This document shows, piece after piece, positions 1 to 9,012 of a DNA stretch of 64,000 nucleotides. The notes beneath the pieces are model-generated. The model made no database searches. It worked only from the letters and a program-made list of their open reading frames with translations, and was not told the origin of the DNA. Location: positions 310,001 to 374,000 of the forward strand of contig NZ_JAMQYE010000002.1 of NCBI RefSeq assembly GCF_023721795.1. Direction: 5' to 3'. Source of the stretch: Zeimonas sediminis. Its GTDB lineage: Bacteria; Pseudomonadota; Gammaproteobacteria; Burkholderiales; Burkholderiaceae_E. Positions within the stretch are counted from its first letter, which is position 1. The number at the start of each line of letters is the position of its first letter. A program made the position numbers and the translations under genes.

Positions 1-303
1 ATCCTGCACCCGCAGGTGCAGGGGATCGTCATGGTGCCGGTGGCCCCGCAGGCGCTGTCCAACCGCCCGATCGTGCTGCCCGACGACGTCACCATCACGA
101 TCCGGGTCGTCGAAGGGCGCGAGCCCCGCGTGGCAGGCGACATGCAGGTGTTCAGCGACCTGCACGTGGGCGACGACATCATCATCCAGCGCGCGCCCTT
201 CCGCAGCCGCTTCCTGCACCCGCCCGACTACACCTACTACGCCACGCTGCGCGGCAAGCTCAACTGGCACGAACTGCCGATCCTGCAGCATCGACGCCGC
301 TGA
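1..303 (+). CDS. nadK: NAD kinase, C-terminal fragment
   Basis: Only the last 100 residues are present; the gene begins upstream of the window. The enzyme phosphorylates NAD+ to NADP+ in the cytoplasm using ATP or polyphosphate. The fragment opens with ILHPQV and continues with VPVAPQALSNRPIVLP, which matches the conserved NAD-kinase block (HP..., P-x-LSxRPIVLP). The rest is the C-terminal beta-rich domain, ending in TGA. recN starts 2 bases after the stop, so the two genes are probably co-transcribed, as in other Burkholderiales. The family identity is clear. Nothing can be said about the N-terminal GGDG motif, which lies outside the window. Confidence 0.9.
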   Translation: MLHPQVQGIVMVPVAPQALSNRPIVLPDDVTITIRVVEGREPRVAGDMQVFSDLHVGDDIIIQRAPFRSRFLHPPDYTYYATLRGKLNWHELPILQHRRR

Positions 304-305
304 CC

Positions 306-1955
306 ATGCTGCTCGCCCTGCGCCTGCGCGATTTCGTCATCGTCGACGAGGCCGAGCTCGAGTTCGGCCCCGGCTTCACCGTGCTGTCCGGCGAGACCGG
401 CGCCGGCAAGTCGATCCTGCTCGACGCGCTCGCCCTGGCCATGGGCGGACGGGCCGACGCCGGCGTGGTGCGCGAAGGCGCGAGCCGGGCGGACATCTGC
501 GCGGTGTTCAGCAGCGAGCCCGGGCTCGACGCCTGGCTGGCCGAGCGCGAGCTCGCCGGCGATCCTGGCAGCGTGCTGCTGCGCAGGGTCGTCGACGCCG
601 ACGGCCGCTCGCGGGCGCTGGTCAACGGCAATCCGGCCACCGCCGCCCTGCTGCGCGAGCTCGGCGAGCGGCTGGTCGACATCCACGGCCAGCATGCCGC
701 GCAATCGCTGCTGCGGGCCGACGGCCAGCGCCTGCTGCTCGACGCCTATGCCGGCCTGACCGACGATGCGCGCGCGCTCGGCGAGGCCTGGTCGGCCTGG
801 CGGGCGCTGGCCCGCGAGATCGAGGCGGCCGAGACCGGGCAGCGCGAGCTCGCGCTCGAGCGCGACCGCCTGGCCTGGCAGGTCGGCGAGCTCGACAGGC
901 TGCGGCTGGCGCCTGGCGAGTGGCAGGAACTGAACGAGGAGCAGAAGCGACTCGCGCACGCGGCTTCGCTGATCGAGGGCACGCGCGGCGCCGCCGATGC
1001 GCTGGCCGACAGCGACGACGCGCTGGCCGGCAGGCTGCACCAGATTCTCCAGCGACTGCGCCCGCTCGCGGCGATCGACGGCCGGCTCGGCGAGGCGATC
1101 GAACTGCTCGACAGCGCGGCGATCCAGGTCGACGAGGCCGCCTCGACGCTCTCCGCGTATGCCGACCGGGTCGACCTCGACCCGGACAGGCTCGCGCAGG
1201 CCGAGCAGCGGATCTCGGCGATCTTCGAAGCCGCGCGCAAGATGCGCATGACGCCCGACGAGATCCCCGACGCCCTCGAGTCGATGCGGCGACGGCTCGC
1301 CGAGCTCGAGGCCGCGCAGGACATCGAGGGCCTGCGGGCCAGGGCCGGCGCGGCCCGCGAGCGCTACGACGCGCTCGCCGGCAAGCTTTCGGCGGCCCGC
1401 CGCAAGGCTGCCGTGCGCCTGGCCGACGGCGTGTCCTCGCACCTGTCCGAGCTGGGCATGGCAGGCGGCAGGCTGGAGATCCGCTGCGAGCCGGCCGAGC
1501 CCTCGGCCTCGGGCTCGGATTCGGTCGAGTTCCGGGTGGCGGCCCACGCCGGCGCCACGCCCCGGCCCCTTGCCAAGGCGGCCTCGGGCGGGGAGCTCTC
1601 GCGGATCGGCCTGGCGATCTCGGTGCTCGCGGCGCAGGCCAACCCGGTGCCCACGCTGATCTTCGACGAGGCCGACGCGGGCGTGGGCGGCGCGGTGGCC
1701 GACGCGATCGGCGCGCTGATGCGCCGGCTGGGCGACGACCGGCAGGTGCTCTGCGTGACGCACCTGCCGCAGGTGGCGGCCAAGGCGCACCGCCACTACC
1801 GGGTCACCAAGGAAACCGCCGACGGCCGCACCGTGAGCCGGATCGAGCCGCTCGATCGCCCGGGCCGGGTGGAGGAGATCGCCCGGATGCTCGGCGGCGC
1901 CGAGATCACCGCCACCACCCGCAAGCACGCGCGGGAGATGCTCGCGCAGGGCTGA
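306..1955 (+). CDS. recN: DNA repair protein RecN
   Basis: SMC-like ATPase of double-strand-break repair and recombination. The 549-residue length is normal for RecN. Walker A GETGAGKS sits at residues 29-36. The middle (about 150-350) is rich in Glu, Arg and Ala and suits the antiparallel coiled-coil arm. The signature ASGGELSRI is near residue 427 and Walker B LIFDEADAGVGG near 450, followed by a D-loop and a His switch (CVTHLPQVAA). The ATG lies 2 bases after the nadK stop and is the natural start because Walker A follows at the usual distance. In many Burkholderiales fur follows recN; here a four-gene minus-strand cluster lies between them. Confidence 0.96.
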   Translation: MLLALRLRDFVIVDEAELEFGPGFTVLSGETGAGKSILLDALALAMGGRADAGVVREGASRADICAVFSSEPGLDAWLAERELAGDPGSVLLRRVVDADGRSRALVNGNPATAALLRELGERLVDIHGQHAAQSLLRADGQRLLLDAYAGLTDDARALGEAWSAWRALAREIEAAETGQRELALERDRLAWQVGELDRLRLAPGEWQELNEEQKRLAHAASLIEGTRGAADALADSDDALAGRLHQILQRLRPLAAIDGRLGEAIELLDSAAIQVDEAASTLSAYADRVDLDPDRLAQAEQRISAIFEAARKMRMTPDEIPDALESMRRRLAELEAAQDIEGLRARAGAARERYDALAGKLSAARRKAAVRLADGVSSHLSELGMAGGRLEIRCEPAEPSASGSDSVEFRVAAHAGATPRPLAKAASGGELSRIGLAISVLAAQANPVPTLIFDEADAGVGGAVADAIGALMRRLGDDRQVLCVTHLPQVAAKAHRHYRVTKETADGRTVSRIEPLDRPGRVEEIARMLGGAEITATTRKHAREMLAQG

Positions 1956-2013
1956 ACGCCCCGGGGTGGCCCGCTCCCCGAGCGCCCGCCACCGCGTCTT
2001 CGGCGCTCCGGGC

Positions 2014-2757
2014 TCAGCCGCGATCGGCCGCCAGCCACTCCGGCGCCGGCAGCTCGTTGAACACCTTGCGCAGGCCCTGGCCCCACGCGACCCGGATGTG
2101 GCCGAAGTAGGCGTCGTCGGGCTCGATCCGGTGACGCAAGCCGACCCGGCACTCGTCGCGCCTGACGAAGGCCAGGTCGATCGGCAGGCCGACCGACAGG
2201 TTGCTCTTTATCGTGGAATCGAACGAGACCAGCGCGCACTTGATCGCCTCGTCGATCGGCGTCGACGGCCGGATCACCCGGTCGATGATCGGCTTGCCGT
2301 ACTTGCTCTCGCCGATCTGGAAGTACGGCGTGTCGGGGCTGCTCTCGATGAAGTTGCCCTCGGCGTAGACGAGGAAGAGCCGCGGCGCGTCGCCGGCGAT
2401 CTGGCCGCCGACCAGGAAGTTGCAGCTGAAGTCGACCCCGGCCTGCGACAGCTGGCTCGTCGAGTGGTGGTGGATCACCCGCCGCACCGCATCGCCGACC
2501 AGCGTGGCCGCGTCGAACATCGTGGCCACGCTCATCAGGTTCGGCCGGTCGGTGTGCAGCGCCTGGCGCAGCGTGCTCACCACCGCCTGGGTCGTGGCCA
2601 GGTTGCCCGAGTTCAGCAGCACGATCGCGCGCTCGCCGGGCGTCTCGAAGACCGACATCTTCGAGAAGGTCGACACGTGGTCGACGCCCGCGTTGGTGCG
2701 GGAGTCCGAGGCAAAGAGAAGGCCCTCGTCGAGGGCCATGGCGACGCAGTAGGTCAT
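2014..2757 (-). CDS. Anbu-type (ancestral beta subunit) proteasome-like peptidase
   Basis: 247 residues. The start chosen puts Met-Thr at the N-terminus (MTYCVAM), so removal of Met would expose Thr2 as the N-terminal nucleophile. An open frame continues upstream but only as antisense of the neighbour. Asp18 (FASDSR) and Lys33 (FSKM) fall where HslV and proteasome beta subunits carry their catalytic Asp and Lys, and a GN motif follows (LLNSGNLA). This matches the Anbu/HslV-like family, self-assembling Ntn hydrolases whose substrates are unknown. It is the last gene of the cluster with the transglutaminase-like, alpha-E and ATP-grasp genes, 16 bases after the transglutaminase gene. Family assignment is firm; the physiological role is not. 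Confidence 0.93.
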   Translation of the reverse strand: MTYCVAMALDEGLLFASDSRTNAGVDHVSTFSKMSVFETPGERAIVLLNSGNLATTQAVVSTLRQALHTDRPNLMSVATMFDAATLVGDAVRRVIHHHSTSQLSQAGVDFSCNFLVGGQIAGDAPRLFLVYAEGNFIESSPDTPYFQIGESKYGKPIIDRVIRPSTPIDEAIKCALVSFDSTIKSNLSVGLPIDLAFVRRDECRVGLRHRIEPDDAYFGHIRVAWGQGLRKVFNELPAPEWLAADRG

Positions 2758-2773
2758 CGAGGCGGGATGGGGT

Positions 2774-3568
2774 TCATTGGTCGGCGGCGCGCACCCAGGC
2801 CTTGGTGGACAGGCGCTCGTGCCCGCCGCCCAGGCGCACGCCCCGCACCGGGCAGGCGTCGAGGTAGTCGAGCCCGATCGCGAGCTTGACGTGGGCGCCG
2901 CCGGCATGGCGGGCATTGCTGATGTCGAAGCTGACCCAGCGGTTCATGATCCAGACCTCGGCCCAGGCGTGGCTGGCGACCTGCTCGAAATCGGACGAGT
3001 AGACGTAGCCGCTCACGTAGCGGCAGGGCACGCCGAGCGCCCTCGCGCAGGCGATGAAGACGTGGCTGTGGTCCTGGCAGACCCCGGCGCCGGCCTCGAA
3101 GGCCTCGGCGGCGGTGTGGTGGACCTCGGTGACGCCCGGCGTGTACGGCATCCGGTCGACGATCGCGTTCATCAGGTCGGTGATCCCGATCAGCGGCCTG
3201 CCGGCCACGGTGCGCCGCATCGGCTCGACGAAGGCCCGGATCGCGTCGTCGGCCTCGGTGAGCGCCGTTTCGCGCAGGAAGACGCGCGGATCGATGCGAC
3301 CGGCCGGCTCGCCGTCGTCCATCTCGTCGACCTCGATCCGGCCGCGGGCCACCAGCGAGATCTCGGCCGGCGGCGCGTCGAGCGCCAGCACGTGGGTCAC
3401 GTTGTCGAAGGCGTCCTTCATGACCAGCGCGGGGGCCGGCATCTCGACCGCCCACTCGAGCACGCGCTGGCGGGCCGACGGATAGGGCGAGAGCCGGATG
3501 TACTGCGTGCTGCGGCTCGGCGGGTCCGCGTAGCGGTAGGTGGTCTCGTGGAAGACGGTCAGCTGCAT
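2774..3568 (-). CDS. Transglutaminase-like cysteine peptidase family protein
   Basis: 264 residues. The N-terminal beta domain (MQLTVFHETTYRY, about 1-110) is the bacterial transglutaminase N-domain. The papain-like core follows with a complete triad: Cys164 (AGVCQDHSH), His200 (VASHAW) and Asp215 (SFDISN). In this family the core can act as protease, amidase or acyl transferase; which one applies cannot be read from sequence. No signal peptide is visible, so it is probably cytoplasmic. It lies 13 bases after the alpha-E gene and 16 bases before the Anbu gene. In the known gene set it is thought to act with the ATP-grasp ligase on a shared peptide substrate, which is inference. Confidence 0.92.
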   Translation of the reverse strand: MQLTVFHETTYRYADPPSRSTQYIRLSPYPSARQRVLEWAVEMPAPALVMKDAFDNVTHVLALDAPPAEISLVARGRIEVDEMDDGEPAGRIDPRVFLRETALTEADDAIRAFVEPMRRTVAGRPLIGITDLMNAIVDRMPYTPGVTEVHHTAAEAFEAGAGVCQDHSHVFIACARALGVPCRYVSGYVYSSDFEQVASHAWAEVWIMNRWVSFDISNARHAGGAHVKLAIGLDYLDACPVRGVRLGGGHERLSTKAWVRAADQ

Positions 3569-3581
3569 GGTCGGACGGCGC

Positions 3582-4520
3582 TCACTTCATCTCGAGGTAG
3601 GCCGCGTGGACCGCCTCGCCCAGCTGCACGTTGTCGCGCAGGAACATCTCGAGGAACTCGTGCATGCCCAGCGCGAGCACCTCGGACACGTCGCCGTAGG
3701 CCAGCCTGGCGTGGATCGTGGCCGCCAGCCGGCGCGCGGGCCGGCCCGACTGCTGGGGAAGCTGGCGCAGGATGCCCTCGATCCGGTCGAAGCAGAACCG
3801 CAGCGAGCGCGGCAGCCTCGGATCGAAGATCAGCAGCTCCGCCACCCGGCGCGCGTCGACCGCGTCGCGGTAGGTGTCGCGATAGGCCTCGAAGGCCGAC
3901 ACCGAACGCAGCACCGAGGTGAGCCGGTAGTAGTCGGAGTACTCGGTCTCGGCATCGGCCGCGGCGGCCCGGCGCGAGGCCGCGTACTGCTTGACCGACA
4001 GGATGCGCGCGGTGTTGTCCGCCCGCTCGATGTAGGCGCCGAGCAGGATGAACAGGTGCGGCTGGTCGCGCCTGATCGTGGCCGACGTGACGCCGTTGAA
4101 CAGGTGGCTGCGTTCCTTGACCCATTCGAAGAACGGCGAGTCGACCGGCTGGCCGCCGGCCCGGCGCTTCTGCTGCAGCTGCAGCCAGGTGTCGTTGATC
4201 GTCTCCCACATCTCGGAGGTGATCACGCCGCGCACGGTGCGGGCGCTCTCGCGGCTGGCCTCCAGGCAGTTGGCGATGCTCGACGGATGCTGCGGGTCCC
4301 AGGCCAGGAAACGGGCGACCCCCTCCGAAGTGGCCGGCAGGCCGCTCGCCTCGAAGGCTGCGAGCGTGTCGGTGATGACCAGCGGCTCGATCGCGTCGCC
4401 GCCGTCCTCGGCCGAAAGCAGCGCGAGCGACTGGCCGACGTCGAGGATCCGCGCCATGTTCTCGGCGCGCTCGAGGTAGCGCGACATCCAGTACAGGTGC
4501 GAGGCGACGCGCGACAGCAT
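3582..4520 (-). CDS. Alpha-E domain protein (DUF403)
   Basis: 312 residues, almost entirely alpha-helical, beginning MLSRVASHLYWMSRYLERAEN, the hallmark N-terminus of the alpha-E family. A second conserved block (LFILLGAYIERADNTARIL) is near residue 170. Its ATG overlaps the TGA of the upstream ATP-grasp gene by one base (TGATG), showing translational coupling. No enzymatic motif is apparent. The family almost always travels with circularly permuted ATP-grasp proteins, sometimes fused to them, so a scaffold or substrate-binding partner role is likely. No membrane segment or signal peptide is visible. Confidence 0.92.
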   Translation of the reverse strand: MLSRVASHLYWMSRYLERAENMARILDVGQSLALLSAEDGGDAIEPLVITDTLAAFEASGLPATSEGVARFLAWDPQHPSSIANCLEASRESARTVRGVITSEMWETINDTWLQLQQKRRAGGQPVDSPFFEWVKERSHLFNGVTSATIRRDQPHLFILLGAYIERADNTARILSVKQYAASRRAAAADAETEYSDYYRLTSVLRSVSAFEAYRDTYRDAVDARRVAELLIFDPRLPRSLRFCFDRIEGILRQLPQQSGRPARRLAATIHARLAYGDVSEVLALGMHEFLEMFLRDNVQLGEAVHAAYLEMK

Positions 4521-6106
4521 CAGCGCTCTCCGTGCGCGGTCGGCGCGATGCCCGCCGGCGGCTCGGGCGGCGTCAGCTCGTGGGCCTCCTCGGGCATGAC
4601 CGGCGGCACCGGCTCGATCGCGAGACCGGCCGCCGCCTCGGCGTGATCGCGCGCCGCCGCGCTGCCCGGCTCGTCGACGACCCAGGTGTCCTTCGTGCCC
4701 CCGCCCTGCGAAGAGTTGACCACCAGCGAGCCCTTGCGCAGCGCGACCCGGGTCAGCCCGCCGGCGACCATCCGGACATCGCGCCCGACCAGCACGAAGG
4801 GCCGCAGGTCGACGTGCCGCGGCGCGATCCCCTCGTCGACGAAGGTCGGGCAGGTGGACAGCGACAGCGTCGGCTGCGCGATGTAGTTGGCCGGCTCGGC
4901 CCTCAGGGCCTGCGCGAAGCGGGCGATCTCGTCGGCGGTGCTGGTCGGGCCGACCAGCATGCCGTAGCCGCCCGCCCCGTGCACTTCCTTGACCACCAGC
5001 TCGGGCAGGTGGTCGAGCACGTACTTCAGGTCGTCGGGCCTGCGGCAGATCCAGGTCGGCACGTTCTTCAGGATCGGTTCCTCGCCGAGGTAGAACCGGA
5101 TCATCTCGGGAACGTAGGGGTAGATCGACTTGTCGTCGGCCACGCCGGTGCCGATCGCGTTGGCGATCACCACGTTGCCGAGCCGGTAGGCGGCGAGCAG
5201 CCCGGGCACCCCGAGCATCGAGTCGGGCCGGAAGGCCAGCGGATCGAGGAAGCTGTCGTCGATCCGCCGGTAGATCACGTCGACCCGCTGGGGCCCCGAC
5301 GTGGTGCGCATCCACACGAAGCCGTCGCGCACGAACAGGTCCTGCCCCTCGACCAGCTCGATGCCCATTTGCCGGGCGAGGAAGGCGTGCTCGAAGTAGG
5401 CGCTGTTGTAGCGGCCCGGGGTGAGAAGCACCACCGTGGGGTTGTCGACCTCGGTGGATGCACGAAGAGTGTGCAGCAGCAGCGCGGGATAGTGCTCGAC
5501 CGGGCGCACCGCGTGGCTGCGGAACAGGTCGGGGAACAGGCGCATCATCGTGCGCCGGTTGCTCAGCATGTACGACACGCCCGACGGCACCCGCAGGTTG
5601 TCCTCGAGCACGTAGTACTGGCCGTCGGCATCGCGGACGATGTCGACGCCTACGATGTGCGCGTAGATGTCGCGGGGCACGCGGGTGCCGATCATCGCGA
5701 CCTGGTACTGGTCGTTGACCAGGATCTGCTCGGCCGGAATGACGCCGGCCCGCAGGATCTCCTGGCCGTGGTAGATGTCGGCCAGGAAGCGGTTGATCGC
5801 GGTGACCCGCTGGACCAGCCCGCGCTCGAGCATCGACCACTCCGAGCCCGGGATGATCCGCGGAACCGGATCCGAGGGGATCAGCCGCTCGGTGCCGCCT
5901 TCGTCGCCGTACACCGCGAAGGTGATCCCGCTGCGCCGGAACAGCAGGTCGGCCTCGGCCCGCTTGGCCGCCATGGAGTCGGCGCTGGTCGCGGCGAGCC
6001 AGCGGCCATAGGCGCCATAGTGCGGCCGGCACTCGCCGCGCGCATCGAGCATCTCGTCGAAGATGCCCGGCGGCGGGTGGATCGGGGTCAGGTTCGTCGC
6101 GCTCAT
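4520..6106 (-). CDS. Circularly permuted type 2 ATP-grasp protein (DUF404/DUF407)
   Basis: 528 residues, typical of the circularly permuted ATP-grasp family that is predicted to ligate carboxylates to amines, forming peptide-like bonds with ATP. Recognisable blocks are GIFDEM near the start, FAVYGDEGGTERLIP (about residue 55-70), HGQEILRAGVIP, YYVLEDNLRVPSGVSYML, and near the C-terminus VVNSSQGGGTKDTWV. No signal peptide. It is the first gene of the minus-strand cluster and ends in a TGATG overlap with the alpha-E gene. fur lies 93 bases upstream on the same strand, so read-through from fur is possible. The natural substrate is unknown. Confidence 0.93.
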   Translation of the reverse strand: MSATNLTPIHPPPGIFDEMLDARGECRPHYGAYGRWLAATSADSMAAKRAEADLLFRRSGITFAVYGDEGGTERLIPSDPVPRIIPGSEWSMLERGLVQRVTAINRFLADIYHGQEILRAGVIPAEQILVNDQYQVAMIGTRVPRDIYAHIVGVDIVRDADGQYYVLEDNLRVPSGVSYMLSNRRTMMRLFPDLFRSHAVRPVEHYPALLLHTLRASTEVDNPTVVLLTPGRYNSAYFEHAFLARQMGIELVEGQDLFVRDGFVWMRTTSGPQRVDVIYRRIDDSFLDPLAFRPDSMLGVPGLLAAYRLGNVVIANAIGTGVADDKSIYPYVPEMIRFYLGEEPILKNVPTWICRRPDDLKYVLDHLPELVVKEVHGAGGYGMLVGPTSTADEIARFAQALRAEPANYIAQPTLSLSTCPTFVDEGIAPRHVDLRPFVLVGRDVRMVAGGLTRVALRKGSLVVNSSQGGGTKDTWVVDEPGSAAARDHAEAAAGLAIEPVPPVMPEEAHELTPPEPPAGIAPTAHGER

Positions 6107-6199
6107 GCCCGCAACTTAGCAAGCGGCGTGCCCGTTGTCAGCACTCGGCTGCGGCACGCGCCGCTGCTCGGGCTCCACGACGCGAGGCGGCCGGCCGCA

Positions 6200-6628
6200 T
6201 CAGCCGCGGCGATGCGGGCAGTTCTTGCGGACGCAGTTCGCGTAGAGCGCGAGCGCGTGGTCCTGCAGCTCGAAGCCGCGCTCCTGGGCGATCTTCTGCT
6301 GCCGCTTCTCGATCTCGGCGTCGAAGAACTCCTCGACCCGCCCGCACTGCAGGCAGACGAGGTGGTCGTGGTGCTTGCCCTCGTCGAGCTCGAAGACCGA
6401 CTTGCCGGCCTCGAAGTTGCTGCGCTTGAGCAGGCCGGCCTGTTCGAACTGGGTCAGCACGCGATAGACGGTGGCCAGGCCGATGTCCTGGTTCTCGGCC
6501 AGCAGCTCGCGGTAGACGTCTTCGGCGCTCATGTGGCGCTGCTTGCCCTGCTGGAAGATCTCGAGGATCTTCAGCCGCGGCAGCGTGGCCTTCAGGCCCA
6601 TGCTCTTCAGTTCTAGGGTGGCTGACAT
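6200..6628 (-). CDS. fur: Ferric uptake regulator Fur
   Basis: 142 residues, full length for Fur, an Fe(II)-dependent dimeric repressor. The winged-helix DNA-binding part covers about residues 1-83 (recognition helix near [15 protein letters not shown]). The metal motif HHDHL is at 86-90 and two Cys pairs at C92/C95 and C132/C137 form the structural zinc site. An ATG further upstream would add 31 poorly Fur-like residues, so MSATLELK is used. Divergent from bamE with 74 bases between starts, the conserved Burkholderiales arrangement. A 19-bp Fur-box candidate lies just upstream of tonB at 8979-8997. Confidence 0.97.
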   Translation of the reverse strand: MSATLELKSMGLKATLPRLKILEIFQQGKQRHMSAEDVYRELLAENQDIGLATVYRVLTQFEQAGLLKRSNFEAGKSVFELDEGKHHDHLVCLQCGRVEEFFDAEIEKRQQKIAQERGFELQDHALALYANCVRKNCPHRRG

Positions 6629-6702
6629 GGCGGTCGCCTGGCGTGCAAACGGGTGGACGTATGATATCGACTTTCGTTTCGGGCCCGCCCCTTGCCGGCA
6701 AG

Positions 6703-7152
6703 ATGAACACGGATACTGCATTCACGGCGCGCAGCCGCGCTGCCCGGCTGGCGATCGCCTGCCTTGCGGCCGGCGTCGCGCTCGGCTCGGCGGGTTGCGC
6801 GTCGAAGGACGCTTCGCGAAGCGGCCTGTTCGAGCCTTACCGCAGCGGCCTGCCGCAGGGCAACTACCTGACCCGCACGCAGGTCGACCAGGTGCGCGAG
6901 GGCATGTCGCGCGACCAGGTCCGCTTCCTGCTCGGCACGCCGCTGCTCGGCCACGTCTTCCACACCGATCGCTGGGACTACGTCTTCAGCTTCAAGCACC
7001 CCAACGGGCGGACCGAGCTGCGCCGGGTCACCGTGCGCTTCGCCAACGACCGGGTCAGCGCAATCGAGGCCGACGAGCTGCCGCTGCGCGAGGATCCGAG
7101 CGATCCGGCGCTGCCCGGCTTCCGTCCCGCCGACGACAAGAAGGGATCCTGA
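6703..7152 (+). CDS. bamE: Outer membrane protein assembly lipoprotein BamE (OmlA)
   Basis: 149 residues from the ATG at 6703; in-frame starts at 6643 and 6661 are less likely. A lipoprotein signal peptide runs to Cys32 (LGSAGC). The -3 residue is Ser rather than the usual Leu, which is slightly atypical. The SmpA/OmlA domain follows: [19 protein letters not shown], then FLLGTPLL and [10 protein letters not shown], matching BamE. Role: small outer-membrane lipoprotein stabilising the BamD-BamA complex for beta-barrel insertion. Divergent from fur, and dapB begins 3 bases after the stop, the conserved fur-omlA-dapB arrangement. Confidence 0.94.
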   Translation: MNTDTAFTARSRAARLAIACLAAGVALGSAGCASKDASRSGLFEPYRSGLPQGNYLTRTQVDQVREGMSRDQVRFLLGTPLLGHVFHTDRWDYVFSFKHPNGRTELRRVTVRFANDRVSAIEADELPLREDPSDPALPGFRPADDKKGS

Positions 7153-7155
7153 CCG

Positions 7156-7959
7156 ATGACGATGCGCATCGCGATCGCAGGCGCGTCCGGCCGCATGGGC
7201 CGGATGCTGATCGAGACCGTGGCCGACGCCGAAGACGCCGAGCTGGTCGGCGCGCTCGACGTGGCGAGCAGCCCGCTGCTGGGCCGCGAGGCCGGCGAGT
7301 TCGCCGGCCGCACCACCGGCATCGCGATCACCGCCGACCTCGACGCGGCGCTGGCCGGCGCCGATTTCCTGATCGACTTCACCCGCCCAGAGGGCACGCT
7401 GCGCCACCTCGAGGCCTGCCTGAAGCACGGCGTGAAGGCGGTGATCGGCACCACCGGCTTCGACGCCGACGGGAAGGCCGCGATCGAGGCTGCGGCGCAG
7501 CGCACCGCGGTGGTCTTCGCGCCGAACATGGCTGTAGGGGTGAACGCCACCTTCAAGCTCCTGGAGGTCGCCGCGAAGATCCTCGCCAGCGGCTACGACG
7601 TCGAGATCATCGAGGCGCACCACCGCCACAAGGTCGACGCGCCGTCCGGCACGGCGCTTCGGATGGGCGAGGTCGTCGCGCAGGCGCTGGGCCGCGACCT
7701 GAAGAAGGTGGCCGTGTACGGCCGCGAGGGCGTCACGGGCGAGCGGGACCCGTCCACGATCGGTTTCGCCACGGTGCGCGGCGGCGACATCGTCGGCGAC
7801 CACACGGTGATGTTCGCCGGCATCGGCGAGCGGATCGAGATCACGCACCGCTCGGCCAGCCGCGTCACCTACGCGCACGGGGCGCTGCGGGCCTGCCGCT
7901 TCCTGGCCGGCCGCGACACCGGGCTCTACGACATGCAGGACGTGCTGGGGCTGCGCTAG
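7156..7959 (+). CDS. dapB: 4-hydroxy-tetrahydrodipicolinate reductase
   Basis: 267 residues, the usual length. Catalyses NAD(P)H-dependent reduction in the diaminopimelate/lysine pathway. The dinucleotide loop GASGRMGR is at 9-16, GTTGF marks the cofactor/substrate hinge, and the catalytic block [15 protein letters not shown] runs 153-167 with His155 and Lys159 in the expected places. Starts 3 bases after bamE and is probably co-transcribed with it. ATG codons at both residue 1 and residue 3 (MTMRIAIAG) are possible starts. Confidence 0.97.
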   Translation: MTMRIAIAGASGRMGRMLIETVADAEDAELVGALDVASSPLLGREAGEFAGRTTGIAITADLDAALAGADFLIDFTRPEGTLRHLEACLKHGVKAVIGTTGFDADGKAAIEAAAQRTAVVFAPNMAVGVNATFKLLEVAAKILASGYDVEIIEAHHRHKVDAPSGTALRMGEVVAQALGRDLKKVAVYGREGVTGERDPSTIGFATVRGGDIVGDHTVMFAGIGERIEITHRSASRVTYAHGALRACRFLAGRDTGLYDMQDVLGLR

Positions 7960-7981
7960 GGCCGCCCCGAGGCCGGCCGGG

Positions 7982-8923
7982 TCAGCGCATCGCGCCGCCG
8001 GGCGTGCTGCGGGCGCCGAAGCGGCGGCGCAGCGCCTCGCAAGGATCCTCGCGCTCGACAGGCTCCACCGCGAACCAGTGGTCGAAGCGCCCTTCCGGAG
8101 CCGAGCCGCGTTCGCCGATCCCCACCGCCACCCCTCGCTCGCCCGGCAGCAGGTCGGCGAGATGGCGCGGCACGCCGATGTCGGTGCGAACGTGCCCGTT
8201 GCCGGCCAGCAGGACCACCGGCAGGCCGGTGCGCCGATGCGCATCGACCATCGCGCGGGCCATCGTGGCGTCGCGCGCCAGTTGCACGCGGACCATCGCC
8301 GCCACGGCCCGCTCGGACAGCAAGCCGCAGTGGCCGTCGCGGATCGCCGCGGCCATCGTCCCGGCATCGTCCGCGCTCCAGCCGCCCGGCGGACCGACTT
8401 CGACGACCGGCCTGTCCCGGCGCACCGGGAGGTTGGCCGCCACCAGCGGCAGGCCGCGTTCGAGCGCGAGCGCGACGACCGGCTCGTAGAGGGCCCAGTC
8501 CCAGCCTTCGAACGAGAAACCGGCCGACTCGGCCAGCTCGCGGGCGGCCGCGCGCGGATCGGCGGCGACCCGGCCGCCGAGCCTCGCGCGGGCCTCGTCG
8601 AGCCGCGCCTGCGCGGGCGCGTCGAACTGCTCCAGCGCGATCGCCCAGCGGCGCGCGGCAGTCATCTCGCGCAGCCAGTCGAGTCGCAGGCGATGGCCGG
8701 CCGGGTTGTCGTGGACCTCTCCGAGCAGCGCGAACCGAGCCGAGGCCAGCGCCCCGGGCAGCGGCGGCGACCCGTCGACCCCGTCGACGGACCGCTGCGA
8801 CGGCGCGGCGCAGGCGGCGAGCGCGAGGCCGGCGAGCGACCCGAGCGCGCGCCTGCGGACCGCGCAGGGCGCCGGCTCGCCGGCGGGCGAAGGCGCGAGA
8901 GGGGATTCGGTTGGCCGACACAT
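7982..8923 (-). CDS. ChaN family haem/iron-related lipoprotein
   Basis: 313 residues. The N-terminus carries an Arg-rich stretch (RRRALGSLAG) and a lipobox LAAC ending at Cys38, so it is probably a membrane-anchored lipoprotein. The domain begins RFALLGEVHDNPAGHRLR and ends with LLAGNGHVRTDIGVPRHL, the two conserved blocks of ChaN-like proteins (PF04187), known in Campylobacter as haem-binding and iron-regulated. Divergent from tonB-exbB-exbD with 89 bases between start codons, and a Fur-box candidate lies in between. That context supports a role in haem or iron acquisition, but the substrate is inferred. Confidence 0.85.
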   Translation of the reverse strand: MCRPTESPLAPSPAGEPAPCAVRRRALGSLAGLALAACAAPSQRSVDGVDGSPPLPGALASARFALLGEVHDNPAGHRLRLDWLREMTAARRWAIALEQFDAPAQARLDEARARLGGRVAADPRAAARELAESAGFSFEGWDWALYEPVVALALERGLPLVAANLPVRRDRPVVEVGPPGGWSADDAGTMAAAIRDGHCGLLSERAVAAMVRVQLARDATMARAMVDAHRRTGLPVVLLAGNGHVRTDIGVPRHLADLLPGERGVAVGIGERGSAPEGRFDHWFAVEPVEREDPCEALRRRFGARSTPGGAMR

Positions 8924-8978
8924 CGTTAAAGTATGCGGCAGACGGCGAATCCGGCACCTGTGCCCCCGCGCCATCACC

Positions 8979-8997
8979 GAGAATGGTTCTAGTTTGC
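8979..8997 (+). promoter_or_regulatory. Candidate Fur box at the tonB promoter
   Basis: GAGAATGGTTCTAGTTTGC is an imperfect palindrome resembling the GATAATGATAATCATTATC-type Fur operator, especially the GAGAATGATTCTCATTTGC variant, which it matches at 16 of 19 positions by eye. It directly precedes a -10-like TATGAT (9000-9005). fur itself is in this window. A metal-dependent repressor here would control tonB-exbB-exbD and possibly the divergent chaN. Confidence 0.6.
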
Positions 8998-9012
8998 AAT
9001 ATGATTTCGAGG

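Noticed and set aside
237..1928. 563-codon open frame antisense to recN
   Set aside because: GC-rich shadow frame with Ala/Arg/Gly/Leu-biased composition and no recognised domain, whereas recN is complete on the other strand.
4532..6616. 694-codon open frame antisense to the ATP-grasp gene and part of fur
   Set aside because: Low-complexity His/Asp/Arg/Val-rich translation without family motifs; it spans two real genes in antisense.
6650..6680. Fur-box-like TATGATATCGA between fur and bamE
   Set aside because: Too few matches to the 19-bp consensus to claim autoregulation.
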